A DNA stretch of 64,000 bases from Methylotenera sp. GTDB taxonomy: Bacteria > Pseudomonadota > Gammaproteobacteria > Burkholderiales > Methylophilaceae. Positions 36,734 through 46,067 of this stretch are shown here, piece by piece; the first letter of the stretch is position 1, and each line of letters starts with the position of its first letter. The notes beneath the pieces were generated by a model. The model was not told the origin of the DNA and ran no database searches. It saw only the letters and a program-made list of their open reading frames with translations. The position numbers and the translations under genes were made by a program. Location of the stretch: positions 1 through 64,000 of the forward strand of contig JACMNB010000007.1 of the NCBI GenBank assembly GCA_014378845.1, read 5' to 3'.

Positions 36734-37684
36734 ATGAAAAGTTTGAATACATTATTGAATCGCCATGTTTTAAGCGCGCTAGTGGCTACTCCACTTTTAT
36801 TAGCTAATCTGGCTTTTGCAGATGAAGCACCAGCTGCCGATGTGACACCTACTGTAGCCGCTGCGCCAGCCGAACCAGCACCGCCATATACACTAACTTA
36901 CAACCTAGGTTTGTTTACTAATTACATCTCGCGTGGTGTCAATAATAGTTCTGGACCTGCCGTACAAGGTGGTATTGATTGGGCGCATAGCTCTGGATTT
37001 TATTTAGGTGCATGGTTTTCTAGCATTAACCCACAGTGGACAGGTGCATCAGGTACTTTTACTAATTTATATGCAAACACTACAGACCCGCTTACAAGTC
37101 GTGGCAACCATGTAGAAACAGATTGGTATGGTGGTTATACACATGCATTTGGCCCTGTTACCTTGGGTGTTGGTGGTAACTATGTTTGGTATCCAGAATA
37201 CGAAAAATCGTATCATAATAGAAATCAAAACACCTTTGAAGGTAACGTGAATGTTTCTGCTTATGGCTTTACTTACACGTTTTATCATGCCTTTACTGAC
37301 TGGTATGGAATTGGTAATACAAGGAATGATGCGCCAGGTTTACCAACCCCTGCAAATGCGTCAGCTGATAGTAGTGGTAACCAATATCACGAGTTGAAAT
37401 ACGGCTACACTTTGCCATTTGCAGATTTAAACTTGGCTGCCAAAGTGGGTTATCAGCGCTCTCCTGATATTTGTATGAATCAAAAAGACTTTTTGATTGG
37501 TTTGAACAGAAACTTCTCGTTGCCAACTGGCGGAAAACCATTAGAAGGCTTTAATGCAGGTGCTGCTTATACGGGTACTTTTGCTACAGAACAATGCGCT
37601 AAAGATACTTTTTACTATTATGATGACAATGGTGAGAAAACTAATACTCACATGATTAGTTTCTTTATTAAACGTAGCTGGTAA
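36734..37684 (+). CDS. TorF-family putative outer-membrane porin (TIGR02001/Gcw_chp-like)
   Basis: 316 residues. A signal peptide (LSALVATPLLLANLAFA) and a short Ala/Pro linker are followed by a beta-rich body that starts YNLGLFTNYISRGVNNSSGPAVQGGIDW. This is the hallmark opening of the TorF/Gcw_chp family of predicted outer-membrane barrels. It ends in a C-terminal aromatic residue (RSW), as outer-membrane proteins do. The substrate is unknown, but its place between gbdR and betB allows a role in passage of choline or betaine. The ribosome site is AAAGGGG. A terminator follows, so it is monocistronic. Confidence 0.75.
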   Translation: MKSLNTLLNRHVLSALVATPLLLANLAFADEAPAADVTPTVAAAPAEPAPPYTLTYNLGLFTNYISRGVNNSSGPAVQGGIDWAHSSGFYLGAWFSSINPQWTGASGTFTNLYANTTDPLTSRGNHVETDWYGGYTHAFGPVTLGVGGNYVWYPEYEKSYHNRNQNTFEGNVNVSAYGFTYTFYHAFTDWYGIGNTRNDAPGLPTPANASADSSGNQYHELKYGYTLPFADLNLAAKVGYQRSPDICMNQKDFLIGLNRNFSLPTGGKPLEGFNAGAAYTGTFATEQCAKDTFYYYDDNGEKTNTHMISFFIKRSW

Positions 37685-37710
37685 TAATTAGCTTAATAGT
37701 TAAGTAATTT

Positions 37711-37741
37711 AAAAATGGGTGCGCAAGCACCCATTTTTTTG
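37711..37741 (+). terminator. Intrinsic terminator after the TorF-like gene
   Basis: AATGGGTGC-GCAA-GCACCCATT hairpin followed by TTTTTTT. Confidence 0.92.
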
Positions 37742-37848
37742 CCTGTCATTTGCCTGGCGGTTTTGGTTAAACTTAAGTCGCAATGTGTATTGTATTTGGC
37801 CTATCAAACTCTTACTATGTTTCTATTAACAAAGTTTGGAGAAGTCAG

Positions 37849-39321
37849 TTGCCACGTTTTGAACCACAACAGCTTTATATTGGTGGCCGCCTGCAAGATG
37901 CGACCAGCGGCAAAACTTTTCAAACATTCAACCCAGCTAATGGCGAAATATTGGCCGACGTGCAAGCGGCAAGCCGCGCCGATGTGGACGAGGCGGTTAA
38001 ATCTGCAAAAGCTGGTCAGCAAGTTTGGGCTGCAATGACGCCCATGCAGCGCTCACGTATTTTGCGACGCGCAGTAGAGATTTTGCGCGAAAGAAATGAC
38101 GAATTAGCACAATTAGAAACGCTAGATACTGGCAAACCAATCTCAGAAACGCGCGTTGTAGATATTGTCACTGGCGCAGACGTGTTGGAATACTACGCAG
38201 GCCTAGTGCCGGCCTTAGAAGGTAGCCAAATTCCTTTGCGCGACACAAGCTTTGTCTACACGCGGCGTGAACCATTAGGCGTAGTGGCAGGCATTGGCGC
38301 ATGGAATTACCCCATTCAAATCGCACTGTGGAAATCTGCACCAGCATTAGCGTCGGGCAATGCCATGATTTTTAAACCGAGTGAGATTACACCATTATCT
38401 GTGTTAAAACTGGCTGAAATTTACACCGAAGCAGGGCTGCCAGTTGGTGTGTTTAATGTTCTAAACGGGCTTGGGCATGAGGTTGGTGCTTGGCTGACCG
38501 AGCACAGCGGTATCGAAAAAATATCCTTTACGGGCGGCACAGTGACAGGTAAAAAGGTCATGGCGGCCGCATCCAGCAGCACATTAAAAGATGTGACGAT
38601 GGAGCTGGGCGGCAAATCTCCCCTTATTATTTTTGACGATGCTAATCTAGACCGTGCGGCCGATGTGGCGATGATGGCGAACTTTTACAGCAGCGGCCAA
38701 GTGTGCACCAATGGTACCCGCGTGTTTGTGCATCGCAGCCAAGTAGCGGAATTTGAACTAAAAATACTTGAGCGTGTTAAACGTATTCGCATGGGTGACC
38801 CGCTGGACGAAAACACTAACTTTGGCCCTTTGGTGAGTTTTGCGCACATGGATAGAGTGCTTAATTATATTGAGCTTGGCAAAAAAGAAGGCGCGCGACT
38901 GATTGCTGGTGGCGCTCGCGCAACCGATAACGCATTGGAAAATGGCAATTATGTACAAGCAACTGTTTTTACCGATTGCACGGATAATATGACGATAGCC
39001 CGAGAAGAGATTTTTGGCCCTGTGATGTGTATTTTGGCTTACGATGACGAAGCAGAAGTAATTCGCCGCGCCAACGATACCGATTATGGCTTGGCGGCGG
39101 GTGTGATGACGAACGATTTAAGCCGCGCACACCGCGTGATTCACCAATTGCAAGCTGGTATTTGCTGGATTAACACTTGGGGCGAATCGCCAGCTGAAAT
39201 GCCTGTTGGCGGCTATAAGCAATCTGGTATTGGGCGCGAGAATGGCCTGATGACGCTGCAAAATTATACGCGTGTAAAATCCATTCAAGTGGAGCTGGGT
39301 GGTTATACTTCAGTATTTTAG
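37849..39321 (+). CDS. betB: Betaine-aldehyde dehydrogenase BetB
   Basis: 490 residues from a TTG start at 37849, which has GGAG seven bases upstream. A longer frame from 37783 lacks support. With this start the catalytic Cys (GQVCTN) is residue 286 and the general-base Glu (MELGGK) is residue 252, exactly the E. coli BetB numbering, and the length also matches. Other family blocks are [30 protein letters not shown] and SGIGRENG. It oxidises betaine aldehyde to glycine betaine with NAD(P)+ in the cytoplasm. A palindromic repeat separates it from betA. Confidence 0.93.
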   Translation: MPRFEPQQLYIGGRLQDATSGKTFQTFNPANGEILADVQAASRADVDEAVKSAKAGQQVWAAMTPMQRSRILRRAVEILRERNDELAQLETLDTGKPISETRVVDIVTGADVLEYYAGLVPALEGSQIPLRDTSFVYTRREPLGVVAGIGAWNYPIQIALWKSAPALASGNAMIFKPSEITPLSVLKLAEIYTEAGLPVGVFNVLNGLGHEVGAWLTEHSGIEKISFTGGTVTGKKVMAAASSSTLKDVTMELGGKSPLIIFDDANLDRAADVAMMANFYSSGQVCTNGTRVFVHRSQVAEFELKILERVKRIRMGDPLDENTNFGPLVSFAHMDRVLNYIELGKKEGARLIAGGARATDNALENGNYVQATVFTDCTDNMTIAREEIFGPVMCILAYDDEAEVIRRANDTDYGLAAGVMTNDLSRAHRVIHQLQAGICWINTWGESPAEMPVGGYKQSGIGRENGLMTLQNYTRVKSIQVELGGYTSVF

Positions 39322-39339
39322 TAAAAACATATTAGTAAT

Positions 39340-39437
39340 TCCCTCCCCAAGAAGGTGGAGGGCTAGGGTGGGGGTGAGATAATTCCAATTTGAAACATCC
39401 AACCCCCATCCCAACCTTCCCCCTTGTAGGGGAAGGA
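39340..39437. repeat. Dispersed GC-rich palindromic repeat, copy D
   Basis: Between betB and betA. The left half is CCCTCCCCAAGAAGGTGGAG with GGCTAGGGTGGGGGT. The right half is ACCCCCATCCCAACCTTCCC, then a TTGTA loop and GGGGAAGG. Confidence 0.85.
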
Positions 39438-39479
39438 GCTGGTTTGTGGATTGTAGTTGGTTGAACTGGAATGTTGAAT

Positions 39480-41153
39480 ATGAGTAAACCACAAGAATAC
39501 GATTACATCATTATTGGCGCAGGCTCGGCGGGCAACGTGCTAGCTACGCGCCTGACTGAAGACGCCGATGTAACCGTACTGCTATTAGAGGCGGGTGGCC
39601 CTGATTATCGCCTAGATTTTCGTACGCAAATGCCTGCCGCACTGGCTTACCCATTGCAAGGCAGGCGTTATAACTGGGCTTACGAAACTGACCCTGAGCC
39701 CTTTATGAACAATCGTCGCATGGAATGTGGCCGTGGCAAAGGCTTGGGCGGTTCATCGCTGATTAATGGCATGTGTTATATACGTGGCAACGCGCTGGAT
39801 TACGATGGTTGGGCAGCACTTAAAGGCTTAGAAAATTGGTCATATTTTGATTGTTTGCCTTATTTTAAAAAGGCCGAATCGCGCGATATTGGCGCCAATG
39901 ATTATCACGGGGCGCAAGGCCCAACTTCTGTCACCACGCCTAAAAATGGCAATAATATTCTCTATCAAGCCTTTATAGAAGCTGGCGTGCAGGCGGGTTA
40001 CAGGCGCACAGATGATTTAAATGGCTACAGTCAAGAGGGTTTTGGCCCAATGGATAGAAGCACCACGCCGAATGGTCGCCGCAGTAGCACTGCGCGGGGC
40101 TATTTAGATTTGGCGCGAGATAGAGATAAGAAAAGGCCACGCCCAAACTTGACGATTGTGACGCATGCGCTTACCGATAAAATACTATTTGTGGGTAGAC
40201 GCGCTGCGGGCGTAGCCTATTTATTAGGTAATCAAACGCAGCAAGCCTTTGCAAGACGCGAAGTTTTATTGTGTTCTGGCGCAATCGCCTCACCACAGAT
40301 TTTGCAGCGTTCTGGTGTGGGCGCGACAAGTTTGTTACGCGAATTAGATATTCCACAAGTACATGATTTGCCAGGAGTGGGCGCGAATTTGCAAGACCAT
40401 ATGGAAATTTATCAGCAGTATGAATGTAAGCAGCCCGTATCCATCGCGCCGTCACTTAAGCTGCATAATCAAGCACTGATAGGCGCAGAATGGCTGTTTC
40501 TCGGCACAGGAATTGGCGTGAGCAATCAGTTTGAGGCGGGCGGTTTTATTCGCAGTGACGACAGTTTTGCTTGGCCGAATATTCAATATCACTTTTTACC
40601 GATTGCGGTGAATTACAACGGTAGTAATCCGATAAAAGTACATAGTTTTCAAGCACATATGGGTTCTATGCGCTCGCATAGTCGTGGCCGCGTGAGGCTC
40701 AAAACTAAGAATCCACATGATCACCCGAGTATTTTGTTTAACTATATGTCTAACGAAGAGGATTGGCGCGAATTCCGCGCTGGCATTCGCATTACACGCA
40801 ATATTATGCAGCAGCCTGCACTAGCACCGTATTTAGGTAAAGAAATTTCCCCCAGCGAAAGCGTGCAAACCGATACCGAAATTGATGCGTTTGTGCGCAA
40901 GCATGGCGAGACTTCGTATCATCCATCTTGCAGTTGCGCGATGGGTTACGATGACATGTCGGTGGTCGATAAAGACGGCAAAGTTCACGGAATGGAGAGC
41001 TTGCGCGTCATCGACGCCTCGATTATGCCGCGTATAGTGACGGGTAATTTAAACGCGCCAACCATTATGATGGCTGAAAAATTGGCCGATGTGATTCGTG
41101 GCCGCAGCCCTCTACCAGCCGTAAAAGTGCCAGTTTACGTTCATTCAAGCTAG
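39480..41153 (+). CDS. betA: Choline dehydrogenase BetA (GMC oxidoreductase)
   Basis: 557 residues from ATG 39480; an ATG three codons earlier at 39471 is equally open. It has an FAD-binding [17 protein letters not shown] near the N-terminus, the GMC signature [20 protein letters not shown], the second signature [14 protein letters not shown], and the catalytic [11 protein letters not shown] segment near the C-terminus. It oxidises choline to betaine aldehyde at the inner face of the membrane and donates electrons to the respiratory chain. Its order after betB suggests one transcript. No betI repressor or betT transporter is in the window. Confidence 0.92.
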   Translation: MSKPQEYDYIIIGAGSAGNVLATRLTEDADVTVLLLEAGGPDYRLDFRTQMPAALAYPLQGRRYNWAYETDPEPFMNNRRMECGRGKGLGGSSLINGMCYIRGNALDYDGWAALKGLENWSYFDCLPYFKKAESRDIGANDYHGAQGPTSVTTPKNGNNILYQAFIEAGVQAGYRRTDDLNGYSQEGFGPMDRSTTPNGRRSSTARGYLDLARDRDKKRPRPNLTIVTHALTDKILFVGRRAAGVAYLLGNQTQQAFARREVLLCSGAIASPQILQRSGVGATSLLRELDIPQVHDLPGVGANLQDHMEIYQQYECKQPVSIAPSLKLHNQALIGAEWLFLGTGIGVSNQFEAGGFIRSDDSFAWPNIQYHFLPIAVNYNGSNPIKVHSFQAHMGSMRSHSRGRVRLKTKNPHDHPSILFNYMSNEEDWREFRAGIRITRNIMQQPALAPYLGKEISPSESVQTDTEIDAFVRKHGETSYHPSCSCAMGYDDMSVVDKDGKVHGMESLRVIDASIMPRIVTGNLNAPTIMMAEKLADVIRGRSPLPAVKVPVYVHSS

Positions 41154-41162
41154 CCACTAATT

Positions 41163-41256
41163 GCCCCCCCTATTTAGGGGGAGGGTTAGGATGGGGGTTC
41201 AATGTTTCAAAGCACATGCTACCCCCACCCCAGCCCTCCCCCCGAAAGGGGAGGGA
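41163..41256. repeat. Dispersed GC-rich palindromic repeat, copy E
   Basis: Starts 10 bp after the betA stop and ends 18 bp before the TRIC-family start. The left half is CCCCCCTATTTAGGGGGAGG with GTTAGGATGGGGGT. The right half is ACCCCCACCCCAGCCCTCCC, then CGAAA and GGGGAGGG. Confidence 0.85.
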
Positions 41257-41273
41257 GATAAATCAGAGAATTT

Positions 41274-41906
41274 ATGCTTTCATTTAGTCATTCAATCGCG
41301 CAATCTATCGAAGTTGTCGAGTTACTCGGCGTGCTTGCCTTTGCGTTTACAGGCATTATTGAAGCGCGCAAAAAAGCCATGGATTTAATCGGCGTTTATA
41401 CCGTAAGCATGATGGCGGCGTTTGGCGGCGGCACTATCAGAGATTTATTAATTGGTAATTACCCACTATATTGGATTACGCATTCTGGCTATGCCTTGAC
41501 TTTATTGGGTTTTGCGTTGGCTTCTAGTTTGTTAGGTGCGGCATTTTACGACAATAAATTGGTCAACAACGCGTTTGAGGTGTTTGATACGCTAGGGCTT
41601 GGTTTATTCGCCACAGTGGGTGCTAATATTGCGCAGCAATCAGGCTGCGATTTTTATATTAGCTTATTGCTAGGTACTGTTACCGCGGTATTTGGCGGCG
41701 TATTGCGCGATATTGTATGTAACGAAATACCCAAAGTGTTTCACCGTAACGAGCTGTATGCCACTTGTGCTTTGGCGGGTAGCTTTGTGTTTTTAGTGAG
41801 CATACAGTTTGGTTTGGCCAATTTGGCCGCCATGCTGTTTGGTGTGCTTGCAACGGTTTTGCTGCGCTATTTTGCGATGAAATATCGCATTAGGTTGCCG
41901 TTTTAG
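41274..41906 (+). CDS. TRIC/UPF0126-family membrane protein (glycine-transporter Pfam family)
   Basis: 210 residues, almost entirely hydrophobic with about seven membrane segments in two related halves. Each half carries the family signature, AAFGGGTIRDLLIGNYP and TAVFGGVLRDIVCNEIP. This is the bacterial TRIC/UPF0126 (YicG/YadS) family, which Pfam names Gly_transporter. Placement 120 bp after betA, in a region whose end product is glycine, makes a glycine or small-solute transport role attractive. That is inference, as several family members act as monovalent-cation channels. The stop lies before a 196-bp gap with no clear terminator. Confidence 0.82.
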   Translation: MLSFSHSIAQSIEVVELLGVLAFAFTGIIEARKKAMDLIGVYTVSMMAAFGGGTIRDLLIGNYPLYWITHSGYALTLLGFALASSLLGAAFYDNKLVNNAFEVFDTLGLGLFATVGANIAQQSGCDFYISLLLGTVTAVFGGVLRDIVCNEIPKVFHRNELYATCALAGSFVFLVSIQFGLANLAAMLFGVLATVLLRYFAMKYRIRLPF

Positions 41907-42102
41907 TTTTGTTTTTTGCTTGCTTAAGCAACACAACCATCAGCACAACAATCACCGCTAATTGCACCTTGACTGGATTCCCCCTTGCAGGGCGCTTTGG
42001 TTTTTACGTAAGGGCTTTTGCATAAGCCAACCGTTACGCAGGCGCGACAGCATGCTGTGCGAAACCCCTGCTACAGCCACGCGTGAATGACACAGAGAGT
42101 AC

Positions 42103-43620
42103 TTATTTCATGGTTGGCATCACAAATTCTGAACCTATATTTTTACTGGCAGAAGGCCAGCGCGAGGTGGTGGTTTTAAGCCGCGTATAAAAGCGAATGC
42201 CCTCCATGCCGTAAATATGGTGATCACCAAACAGCGAGCGTTTCCAGCCGCCAAAGCTGTGAAAGGCAATAGGTACGGGGATTGCAACGTTAACGCCAAC
42301 CATGCCGACTTGCACACGTTGCGTGAATTCACGCGCGGCTTCGCCATCGCGGGTGAATATGGCTGTGCCATTACCAAACTCATGGTCGTTTACCAATTTT
42401 AGTGCTTCTTCAAAATTAGCAGCACGCACAATCGCCAACACAGGCCCAAATATTTCCTCTTTGTAAATACGCATGTCTTTGGTGACATTATCGAACAAAC
42501 ATGGCGCTAAAAAGAAGCCTTGCTCATGGCCTTTGTGTGAGTAACCGCGGCCATCTATGACTAAGTTAGCCCCTTCAGTTACACCCAAATCGATATAAGA
42601 TTTCACTTTTGCAAAATGCTGCGGTGTCACTAGCGGGCCCATATCGGCCTTCTCGTTTAGGCCTTGGTCGATGGTGATGGTTTTCACTTTTTCTTGCAGT
42701 TTTGCCACCAGTTTATCGCCAATATCGCCGACTGTTACGGCGACTGAAATCGCCATGCAGCGTTCGCCAGCCGAGCCGTAACCCCCGCCAATCAAGGCAT
42801 CTGCCACTTGGTCAATATCGGCATCTGGCATGACGACTAAATGATTTTTCGCGCCGCCCAGCGCTTGCACACGCTTGCCATTTTTAGTGCCTATGCTGTA
42901 AATATGCTCGGCGATTGGGGTGGAACCGACAAAGCTAATGGCCTGAATGCGTTTGTCGCTAAGCAATACATCCACCGCTTCTTTATCGCCATTCACCAAA
43001 TTAAATACGCCTGCGGGTAAACCAGCTTGCGCCAATAAATCTGCCAACATTAAGCTTGCTGATGGCGTTTTTTCAGAAGGTTTTAGTACAAATGTATTGC
43101 CAGCAGCCAATGCAACAGGAATCATCCACAGCGGTACCATGACGGGAAAGTTAAACGGCGTAATACCTGCAACGACACCTAAAGGTTGGCGCATGGAATA
43201 AGTGTCAATACCTGTGCCAACTTGATCGTTAAAATCCCCTTTCATTAAGTGCGGCATGCCACAAGCAAATTCCACCACCTCGATGCCGCGCGTGACTTCG
43301 CCGCGCGCGTCTGAAATGGTTTTGCCGTGTTCTAGCGAAATGGCTTTGGCTAAATCATTGGCATGTTCGTCTAGCAATGCTTTGAATTTGAACATTATTC
43401 TGGCACGGCGCAAGGCTGGTGTGGCGGACCAAGCTGGGAAAGCTGCTTGCGCAGCATCAATTGCGGTTGTTGTTTCTGCTGCCGTTGCGTTATTTAAGTG
43501 CGCCGAAACCTCGCCAGTGGCGGGATTGTACACTTCGCTTAAACGGCTGCCGCTGCCAGTGATGTGTTTACCGTTAATGTAATGGCCAATTATTTTGGTA
43601 TTTAAGTTTGCGGTGTTCAT
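42103..43620 (-). CDS. mmsA: Methylmalonate/malonate-semialdehyde dehydrogenase (CoA-acylating)
   Basis: 505 residues of the aldehyde dehydrogenase superfamily, MmsA subgroup. It has [26 protein letters not shown] (MmsA lacks the usual catalytic Glu here and has Asn), and catalytic GSAGERCMA (Cys288). It converts malonate semialdehyde or methylmalonate semialdehyde with CoA and NAD+ to acetyl-CoA or propionyl-CoA plus CO2. GGAG sits eight bases before the ATG. It is downstream of and co-directional with an omega-amino-acid transaminase, which suggests beta-alanine breakdown: transamination to malonate semialdehyde, then this enzyme. Confidence 0.9.
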   Translation of the reverse strand: MNTANLNTKIIGHYINGKHITGSGSRLSEVYNPATGEVSAHLNNATAAETTTAIDAAQAAFPAWSATPALRRARIMFKFKALLDEHANDLAKAISLEHGKTISDARGEVTRGIEVVEFACGMPHLMKGDFNDQVGTGIDTYSMRQPLGVVAGITPFNFPVMVPLWMIPVALAAGNTFVLKPSEKTPSASLMLADLLAQAGLPAGVFNLVNGDKEAVDVLLSDKRIQAISFVGSTPIAEHIYSIGTKNGKRVQALGGAKNHLVVMPDADIDQVADALIGGGYGSAGERCMAISVAVTVGDIGDKLVAKLQEKVKTITIDQGLNEKADMGPLVTPQHFAKVKSYIDLGVTEGANLVIDGRGYSHKGHEQGFFLAPCLFDNVTKDMRIYKEEIFGPVLAIVRAANFEEALKLVNDHEFGNGTAIFTRDGEAAREFTQRVQVGMVGVNVAIPVPIAFHSFGGWKRSLFGDHHIYGMEGIRFYTRLKTTTSRWPSASKNIGSEFVMPTMK

Positions 43621-43663
43621 GCTGTTTGCTCCAATTCAATGATATTTAATTCATATTTCTTTT

Positions 43664-43781
43664 CGTCATTCCCACGAAATGGTTTAAGCAGGCAATTCGC
43701 GTAGCGAATGCTCGCAAAGTGGGAATCCATTTTAAAAATCGGTCAAGTTGAACTTGGATTCCCGCTTTCGCGGGAATGACG
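43664..43781. repeat. Composite 'CGTCATTCCC' inverted repeat (dRS3-like)
   Basis: Starts CGTCATTCCCACG and ends in a hairpin GGATTCCCGCTTTCGCGGGA followed by ATGACG, so the ends are inverted copies. A middle motif AGTGGGAATCCATTT is a further partial copy. Such ATTCCCGCG/CGCGGGAAT repeats are widespread in betaproteobacteria (for example Neisseria dRS3). It fills the gap between the transaminase and mmsA. Confidence 0.75.
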
Positions 43782-43790
43782 GTGTAAGTT

Positions 43791-45272
43791 TTAAGCGTGT
43801 AAAGATTCCTCTGCACGATGAGTATGGTGACCAAGCTCAAGCAATGCGGCATGTTCTAAAGCAATTTGCGCTGCCCAATTTTGCTCACTTTTAAGATAAT
43901 TATTGGCCAATATGCCAGCCTCACCTTGATTTGCGACAAACTTAATCGCATCGGCCAACGTATTAAAAATACGGTCAATTTCATGTTTCTCGATGGTTAA
44001 TGGTGGCGATATAGCAATAATGTCGCCAGTGAAACGTACATGCAGGCCAAGCTCGTAACATTTTAAATACACCGCCATTGAAAACGCACCCATTTTCGTG
44101 GCGCCTGTTTTATCAACAAATTGCTCAAACTCTAAGCCTGCAACCAAACCAATATTGCGAATATCACGCACCATTGGTAAGCCTTTTAGGCTGTGTGCGG
44201 CGGCTTCAAAATATGCACTTAAATCCGCAGCGCGGTTCTCTAATTTTTCTTGCGCAAAAATATCCAGAGTGGCAATTGAAGCCGCGCAAGCAATGGGGAT
44301 TGCGCTATAGGTATAACCATGTGGTAGCTCAATTGCACCAGCTGGAGACTTTTCCATAAACGCGTCATAAATTTCACGCTTAACTGCCACCGCTCCCATC
44401 GGCACAACGCCATTAGTCAGGCCTTTTGCACACAATAAAATATCGGGTGATACATCAAAATAATCTGCGCCAAACTTAGTACCCAAGCGGCCAAAGCCAG
44501 TAATCACTTCATCAAAAATCAGCAAAATGCCGTATTTAGTGCAAATTTCGCGCAAGCGTTTTAAATAGCCAGCAGGCGGCACAAGCACACCAGCCGAGCC
44601 TTGCACTGGCTCTACAATTAACGCGGCTATTGTGCTAGGGTCGTGCAGCGTTAAAATGCGCGCTTCAAATTCATTGGCTAGCGCCACGCCGCCGTCCTCT
44701 GGCACGCCTTTAGTAAAAGCATTTTTTGTGATGTCTAAAGGATGACGAATATGGTCAACACCGCTTAATGCGTTGCCAAATGCTTTACGATTGCCCGCGA
44801 TGCCGCCCACTGAAATGCCACCAAAATTAACGCCGTGATAACCGCGCTCGCGACCGATTAATTTGTTACGTAACGGGTTGCCGCAAACACGATGATAGGC
44901 CAGCGCAATTTTCAGCGCAGTATCAGCAGATTCTGAACCTGAGCCAGTAAAAAAGATGCGGTCTAGCCCAGCAGGCATATATTCTGCCAACTTGGTGGCT
45001 GCCTCAAACGCCAATGGATGGCTGCTTTGAAATGCAGGTGCGTAGTCTAGCGTCAATAATTGTTTGCCAACAGCCTCAGCAATTTCTGGCCGCGCATGGC
45101 CTGCTGGCGTGCACCATAAGCCTGCAGTGCCATCTAATACCTGTCTTTCATCCATTGTCGTAAAATAATGGCCACGGGCGGCTTTAAATAAGCGTGGCAT
45201 GGCCTTAAATTGGCGGTTTGCAGTAAATGGCACCCAGTAATGCGACAAATCAGGAAGTGTGATTTTAGACAT
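43791..45272 (-). CDS. Omega-amino acid--pyruvate aminotransferase (class III, PLP)
   Basis: 493 residues. Class III aminotransferase with an early LDGTAGLWCTPAGHARPEI, FTGSGSESADTALKIA, DEVITGFGRLGTKFGADYF and PLP-binding Lys283 in CAKGLTNGVVPMG. These features match beta-alanine/omega-amino acid:pyruvate transaminases, which make malonate semialdehyde and alanine. The C-terminus is ~45 residues longer than the usual ~448 (NNYLKSEQNWAAQIALEHAA...), and that tail has no recognised motif. It is paired with mmsA downstream and divergent from an XRE-cupin regulator. Confidence 0.87.
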   Translation of the reverse strand: MSKITLPDLSHYWVPFTANRQFKAMPRLFKAARGHYFTTMDERQVLDGTAGLWCTPAGHARPEIAEAVGKQLLTLDYAPAFQSSHPLAFEAATKLAEYMPAGLDRIFFTGSGSESADTALKIALAYHRVCGNPLRNKLIGRERGYHGVNFGGISVGGIAGNRKAFGNALSGVDHIRHPLDITKNAFTKGVPEDGGVALANEFEARILTLHDPSTIAALIVEPVQGSAGVLVPPAGYLKRLREICTKYGILLIFDEVITGFGRLGTKFGADYFDVSPDILLCAKGLTNGVVPMGAVAVKREIYDAFMEKSPAGAIELPHGYTYSAIPIACAASIATLDIFAQEKLENRAADLSAYFEAAAHSLKGLPMVRDIRNIGLVAGLEFEQFVDKTGATKMGAFSMAVYLKCYELGLHVRFTGDIIAISPPLTIEKHEIDRIFNTLADAIKFVANQGEAGILANNYLKSEQNWAAQIALEHAALLELGHHTHRAEESLHA

Positions 45273-45426
45273 GACATTAATCCTAAAAACTTAATTATGA
45301 TTAGTTTAAGTGTTTAGTATGCTGTGTCAACAATGGTTTTTACAAAAACTAAGTCATTGAATTTATTGCTATTAAAATATTAACTGTTATTGTATATTTA
45401 ACACTTTAAACAGTCGGATTAAATTC

Positions 45427-45981
45427 ATGGACATTGATGTAGGTTTAAGGCTAAAAATGGTGCGCTTGCGCTTCAATTTATCCCAACGCGCGCTGGCTAA
45501 AAAGGCCGGCGTGGCCAATGCCAGTATCTCACTCATCGAATCCGGCAGCACTAGTCCTTCTGTCAGTGCGCTTAAGCGCATTTTGGGGGGCATTCCCATG
45601 ACATTGGCAGAATTTTTCTCGGATGAGTTGCCAGGTGTGGCAAGCGAGGTGTTTTATCGCGCTGAAAATCTTACCGAAATTAGCGGTGGCGATGGCATTT
45701 CCTACCGGCAAATCGGCTCGGCAAAAGCAGGGCATGTATTACAAATTTTAAGTGAGCGCTACGAAGTTGGCGCAGATACGGGCTTGATTATGTTGCAACA
45801 CGAAGGCGAGGAAGGCGGTGTGATTTTGAGTGGGCGCTTAGAAGTGACTGTGGGTGAAGCCACGCGGATATTGGGTGCTGGCGATGCCTATTATTTTAAT
45901 AGCCGCACGCCGCACCGCTTTCGTAACGCGGGAAACGAGGTTTGTACGCTGGTAAGTTCGTGCTGTCCACCGACGTTTTAG
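45427..45981 (+). CDS. XRE-family regulator with C-terminal cupin domain (PuuR-like)
   Basis: 184 residues. The N-terminal helix-turn-helix (LRFNLSQRALAKKAGVANASISLIESG) is followed by a cupin from ~115 to the end (MLQHEGEEGGVILSGRLEVTVG, GAGDAYYFNSRTPHRFRN). Regulators of this layout (PuuR type) often control amine or amino-acid catabolism and bind the substrate in the cupin. It is divergent from the transaminase-mmsA pair across a 154-bp AT-rich gap and is probably its regulator. Confidence 0.82.
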   Translation: MDIDVGLRLKMVRLRFNLSQRALAKKAGVANASISLIESGSTSPSVSALKRILGGIPMTLAEFFSDELPGVASEVFYRAENLTEISGGDGISYRQIGSAKAGHVLQILSERYEVGADTGLIMLQHEGEEGGVILSGRLEVTVGEATRILGAGDAYYFNSRTPHRFRNAGNEVCTLVSSCCPPTF

Positions 45982-46067
45982 CATGACCATACTCTAAGTG
46001 TTTGTAAAATAAGCATAATATGCTAGAATAAATTGTATAAAATTAGGTAAAAATTAAAAAATCAACC

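Noticed and set aside
37783-37848. Upstream ATG extension of betB
   Set aside because: The TTG at 37849 has a proper ribosome site and gives exact agreement with E. coli BetB length and catalytic residue numbering.
8480-41256. CRISPR-like array interpretation of the repeated GC-rich element
   Set aside because: Copies are thousands of bases apart, palindromic and unaccompanied by spacers or cas genes.
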